This document shows, piece by piece, positions 6,474-9,066 of a stretch of 9,066 nucleotides of DNA (positions within the stretch are counted from its first letter, which is position 1; the number at the start of each line of letters is the position of its first letter). The notes beneath the pieces are model-generated. The model was not told the origin of the DNA and made no database searches. It saw nothing but the letters and a program-made list of their open reading frames with translations. A program made the position numbers and the translations under genes. The DNA comes from Gemmatimonadales bacterium UBA4456 (GTDB taxonomy: Bacteria > Gemmatimonadota > Gemmatimonadetes > Longimicrobiales > Gaopeijiaceae): positions 37,484 through 46,549 of the forward strand of contig DGOW01000102.1 in the NCBI GenBank assembly GCA_002390225.1, in the 5' to 3' direction.

Positions 6474-8426
6474 TTGGGGTCCCCCATCAGCCGCGCGCTC
6501 CTCTTTCTGGTTCTGGCGGGGGCGCTGACTACCTACGCCTTCTGGATCTATCTCCGCGTCGAGCTAGCTGTGCCGGCCGCCCGTCGGCTTGCGATCGTTC
6601 GGGCCGTGACTCTGGTCCTGGTGTTAGCGCTGCTCTTCGATCCCCGCCTGCCGTCCAATGGACCGGGGGGGGATTCCGACCGATGGGTCCTGCTGGACGC
6701 GTCTCTGAGCATGACCGCGGCCGCCAACGATGGCCGAACTCCTGCTGATGTTGCGGCTGCCCGGGCGGCCGAACTTTCAGGCGACGGATGGACGGTCGTG
6801 CGTTTCGGCGACGGAAACCTGCTACCGCCATCCGACGATGAAGGCTCCGGGAGTGATGGGCTCGTAAGCGAGCTGGCCCCCGCGCTTCAGACGGTGGCAG
6901 AGGCCGGTGCGCGCGAGGTCCGGGTCCTGTCCGATCTGCGCTTCACGGACGGCGTGGCGATCCAGGCGACGGTCGAGGCGCTCCCGATCGTGGTCGAGCT
7001 CGAGGACCTGTCGCAGACGACGAGCAACGCCGGGATAGCACGCTTGTCCGTGACGGACGTCCTCCAGCCCGATGATTCGCCTAGCGCCGAGGTCGAGATG
7101 TTCGGAGGTGTTCCCGGTGATTCGATCACCGTGGAGATCTTCGAAGAAGACCAGCGCGTCGCGCGCGTCGCTGCCATGGCGCCGGCCGCCGGGCTCCGGG
7201 CTACGATCTCGGTCGAGCTTCCTGTGGCGGCCGAGAGTGGGCGCCGGCGGTATCGGGCGCAGATCACGGGCAGTACGGAGGCGAGTGATGGCTTTCCCAG
7301 TGATGACGAGGCGGTCACCTACGCGAATATCGGCTACCAGGTGGGCGCCCTCGTACTTGTGTCGGCGGTTCCCGATTGGGAGCCCCGGTTCCTGCTGCCT
7401 GTCCTCGAGGACGTGACCGGCCTCCCGTCGGTCGGGTATCTACGCGTTGGACCCGACCGCTTTGTGCGCCTCGGTTCGGCGTCGGAGCGCGGGCTTCCGG
7501 TCGACTCCGCAACGGTACGTCGCGCGGCGGCTGACGCAGCCCTCTTGGTCCTGCATGGCCTGGGCAGGGATGTGGATCCCTGGATGACGGCCATCGCAGG
7601 ACGACCGGGGCGGCGCCTGGTGCTGCCCTCCAACGCAGATGGGGCCGCCGCGGTCGGACTTCAGACGGCTGAGCCTGCGGCCGGTGAGTGGTACGCTTCG
7701 CCTGATGTACCGACGTCGCCGATCGCAGGGGCGCTCGCTGGCGTCGATCTGCAGGGTCTTCCGCCGCTCTCCGGTGTCATGGTGCCCGAGGTTCGCTCGT
7801 CCCTGCCGCCTCTGTACGTTCAGCTCCGTGGCGCAGGCCCCCCAGAGAGTGCGTTCGGTCTCGTGGACCGTGCAGATGGGCGTATCGCGGTCGCGCTCGC
7901 CTCGGAGTTCTGGCGCTGGGCGATGCGCGAGCAAGGTCTTGAGCCGTATCGACGGGTCTGGTCGGGCGTCGTCGGCTGGCTGCTTGCCGATGAGCAGGTC
8001 GCTGCGGCGGAGCCGCGCCCGAGCCAGTGGGTTGTGGCCCAAGGGGATGACGTATCCTGGAGTCTCGCCGGGGATTCGACCGCCCTGCAGCTTCTGGTCC
8101 GCAATGAAGACGGGATTGTGACGGATACGACCGTGGCGGGTGGAGGTAGCGCGACTACGGATCCGCTCGAGGCTGGCCCCTACGACTATGCCGTCGTCGA
8201 TCCGGAAGGAGACACCGTGTCCACAGGGCGTTTCGACGTGGCCGCAGGATCTCTCGAGATGCTCCCGGCCGCCGTAGCTCCGGCTCTCCCCGTGCAGGCA
8301 TCCGGACTCGGCGGCATCGGCGATGCCCCGGGACGGCCGATTCGAACATCCTCCTGGCCGTACCTCCTGCTCATCATGCTCCTTTGTGGCGAATGGATCG
8401 TTCGTCGCCGCAGTGGTCTCCGCTGA
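6474..8426 (+). CDS. Membrane-anchored vWA-like protein of unknown function
   Basis: I recognise the general type, not a specific function. From the TTG at 6474 it is 650 aa. It has two N-terminal membrane segments (about 8-27 and 39-56), a long soluble part and one C-terminal membrane segment (about 628-643) ending in WIVRRRSGLR. Residues 71-80 read WVLLDASLSM, a MIDAS-like DxSxS (D75, S77, S79), and REVRVLSDLRFTDG (147-160) fits a later vWA strand. Residues 292-390 (ALVLVSAVPDWEPRFLLPVL, later ALLVLHGLGRDVD) and the block ASEFWRWAMREQ...PYRRVWSGVVGWLL (476-504) resemble the glutamine-amidotransferase-like region of large bacterial vWA/BatA-type membrane proteins. The start is uncertain: ATG 6417 would overlap the M23 gene by 50 bases and add an Arg-rich extension that looks like out-of-frame sequence, and TTG 6474 has GGAG only one base before it. 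It carries a G8 run at 6665-6672. Confidence 0.82.
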   Translation: MGSPISRALLFLVLAGALTTYAFWIYLRVELAVPAARRLAIVRAVTLVLVLALLFDPRLPSNGPGGDSDRWVLLDASLSMTAAANDGRTPADVAAARAAELSGDGWTVVRFGDGNLLPPSDDEGSGSDGLVSELAPALQTVAEAGAREVRVLSDLRFTDGVAIQATVEALPIVVELEDLSQTTSNAGIARLSVTDVLQPDDSPSAEVEMFGGVPGDSITVEIFEEDQRVARVAAMAPAAGLRATISVELPVAAESGRRRYRAQITGSTEASDGFPSDDEAVTYANIGYQVGALVLVSAVPDWEPRFLLPVLEDVTGLPSVGYLRVGPDRFVRLGSASERGLPVDSATVRRAAADAALLVLHGLGRDVDPWMTAIAGRPGRRLVLPSNADGAAAVGLQTAEPAAGEWYASPDVPTSPIAGALAGVDLQGLPPLSGVMVPEVRSSLPPLYVQLRGAGPPESAFGLVDRADGRIAVALASEFWRWAMREQGLEPYRRVWSGVVGWLLADEQVAAAEPRPSQWVVAQGDDVSWSLAGDSTALQLLVRNEDGIVTDTTVAGGGSATTDPLEAGPYDYAVVDPEGDTVSTGRFDVAAGSLEMLPAAVAPALPVQASGLGGIGDAPGRPIRTSSWPYLLLIMLLCGEWIVRRRSGLR

Positions 8427-8437
8427 GGCAACCCCCG

Positions 8438-9066
8438 ATGGCGAGGCTCTTCAAGAAAAAGCCGGAGCAGAAGAAAGGGCTCTGGAAGCGGATGGTGGAC
8501 CTCGCCCTTACCGACATCCGTGTCATGGCTGGGGGTATTAATTCCGACTCGCTCGAGGATCTGGAGGAGCGACTTCTCGGGGCCGATTTCGGTGTGCCTG
8601 CGACGCTTCGTCTAACAGACCGTGCCGAGGAGGTTCTGCGCCGCGGCAAGGCGCGAGGGCAGGAGGCTCTTTCTCAGGCGCTGCGCCTTGAGGTCTCGGA
8701 GATTCTCCACGCCGGCGAAGAGGCCGACCTGGCCGCGGCCGAATCAGGTCCCACGGTGTACCTCATGGTCGGGGTGAACGGGGTTGGAAAGACGACATCC
8801 GTCGCAAAGCTCGCGCACCATCTGATCTCGGAAGGGCGTACCGTAATGGTCGCCGCCGCCGACACCTTCCGCGCCGGCGCAGTCGCTCAACTGGAGATGT
8901 GGGCCGAGCTGATCGGGGCAGACTTCATCCGGGGTCAGCAGGGTGGTGACCCGGCAGCCGTGGCATTCGATGCACTCGAGGCCGCTGCGGCGAGGGGCAT
9001 CGACGTCGTATTGATTGACACGGCGGGACGCCTTCACACGAATCGTGGCCTCATGGAGGAGCTGAC
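8438..9066 (+). CDS. ftsY: FtsY, signal recognition particle receptor GTPase (N-terminal part, 3' end outside window)
   Basis: FtsY receives SRP-bound ribosomes at the membrane and, with Ffh, hydrolyses GTP to hand them to the translocon. The frame is open from ATG 8438 to the window edge (209 residues). The N-terminus is basic (MARLFKKKPEQKKGLWKRM), with no long acidic A domain. A helical N domain follows (about 20-100, with LEDLEERLLGADFGV). The G domain then starts with P-loop GVNGVGKTTS (112-121), ADTFRAGAVAQLEMW (141-155), GDPAAV (170-175) and DTAGRLHTNRGLMEEL (194-209). The last of these, with ..N..LMEEL, points to FtsY rather than Ffh. GAGG (8425-8428), overlapping the stop of the previous gene, lies 9 bases upstream, and the gap is 11 bases. 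It is probably in one transcript with the M23 and vWA-like genes. Confidence 0.96.
   Translation, partial: MARLFKKKPEQKKGLWKRMVDLALTDIRVMAGGINSDSLEDLEERLLGADFGVPATLRLTDRAEEVLRRGKARGQEALSQALRLEVSEILHAGEEADLAAAESGPTVYLMVGVNGVGKTTSVAKLAHHLISEGRTVMVAAADTFRAGAVAQLEMWAELIGADFIRGQQGGDPAAVAFDALEAAAARGIDVVLIDTAGRLHTNRGLMEEL

Noticed and set aside
1..9066. CRISPR array, tRNA/rRNA, insertion sequence, phage or defence genes
   Set aside because: No regularly spaced repeats, clover-leaf candidates, transposase or integrase motifs, or terminal inverted repeats were seen on either strand. The genes are core housekeeping genes with uniform composition.

Overview
The window is a high-GC (clearly above 60% by eye) bacterial chromosome segment with every gene on the + strand. 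It is the distal half of a dcw (division and cell wall) cluster followed by an envelope/secretion group: the 3' end of murG, then murC, ftsQ, ftsA, ftsZ, an M23-family lipoprotein peptidase, a large membrane-anchored vWA-like protein of unknown function, and the 5' part of ftsY. The compact order murG-murC-ftsQ-ftsA-ftsZ without murB or ddl, the composition and the protein styles suggest a Gram-negative, FtsZ-dividing bacterium, possibly Gemmatimonadota. That phylum placement is an inference from gene style only.

Layout. Positions 1-3723 form a tightly coupled block. murG and murC overlap by 4 bases (TTGA), murC and ftsQ overlap by 8 bases, and ftsQ and ftsA are separated by 1 base. ftsZ follows after a 36-base gap carrying a strong Shine-Dalgarno sequence. 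Behind ftsZ, positions 5020-5152 are the only sizeable non-coding gap. It holds three successive inverted repeats, the first of which may act as a weak terminator. A second block (5153-9066) follows: M23 lipoprotein, vWA-like protein and ftsY, separated by 7 and 11 bases.

How the genes fit together. MurG makes lipid II, and MurC adds the first L-Ala to UDP-MurNAc in the cytoplasm. FtsQ is the bitopic divisome scaffold, FtsA the actin-like membrane tether and FtsZ the tubulin-like ring. The M23 lipoprotein has the MepM/Csd3-like architecture and probably cuts cross-linked peptidoglycan during growth or septation. FtsY is the SRP receptor GTPase that docks ribosomes making membrane proteins. 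The vWA-like protein is the only gene whose job cannot be read from family knowledge.

Most of the window is ordinary core genome. I see no mobile element, CRISPR array, tRNA, rRNA or defence system. The points most worth a second look are a perfect 10-bp hairpin at the end of murC that buries the ftsQ ribosome binding site, the triple hairpin region after ftsZ, an atypical phosphate-2 motif in FtsA, and the uncharacterised vWA-like protein.
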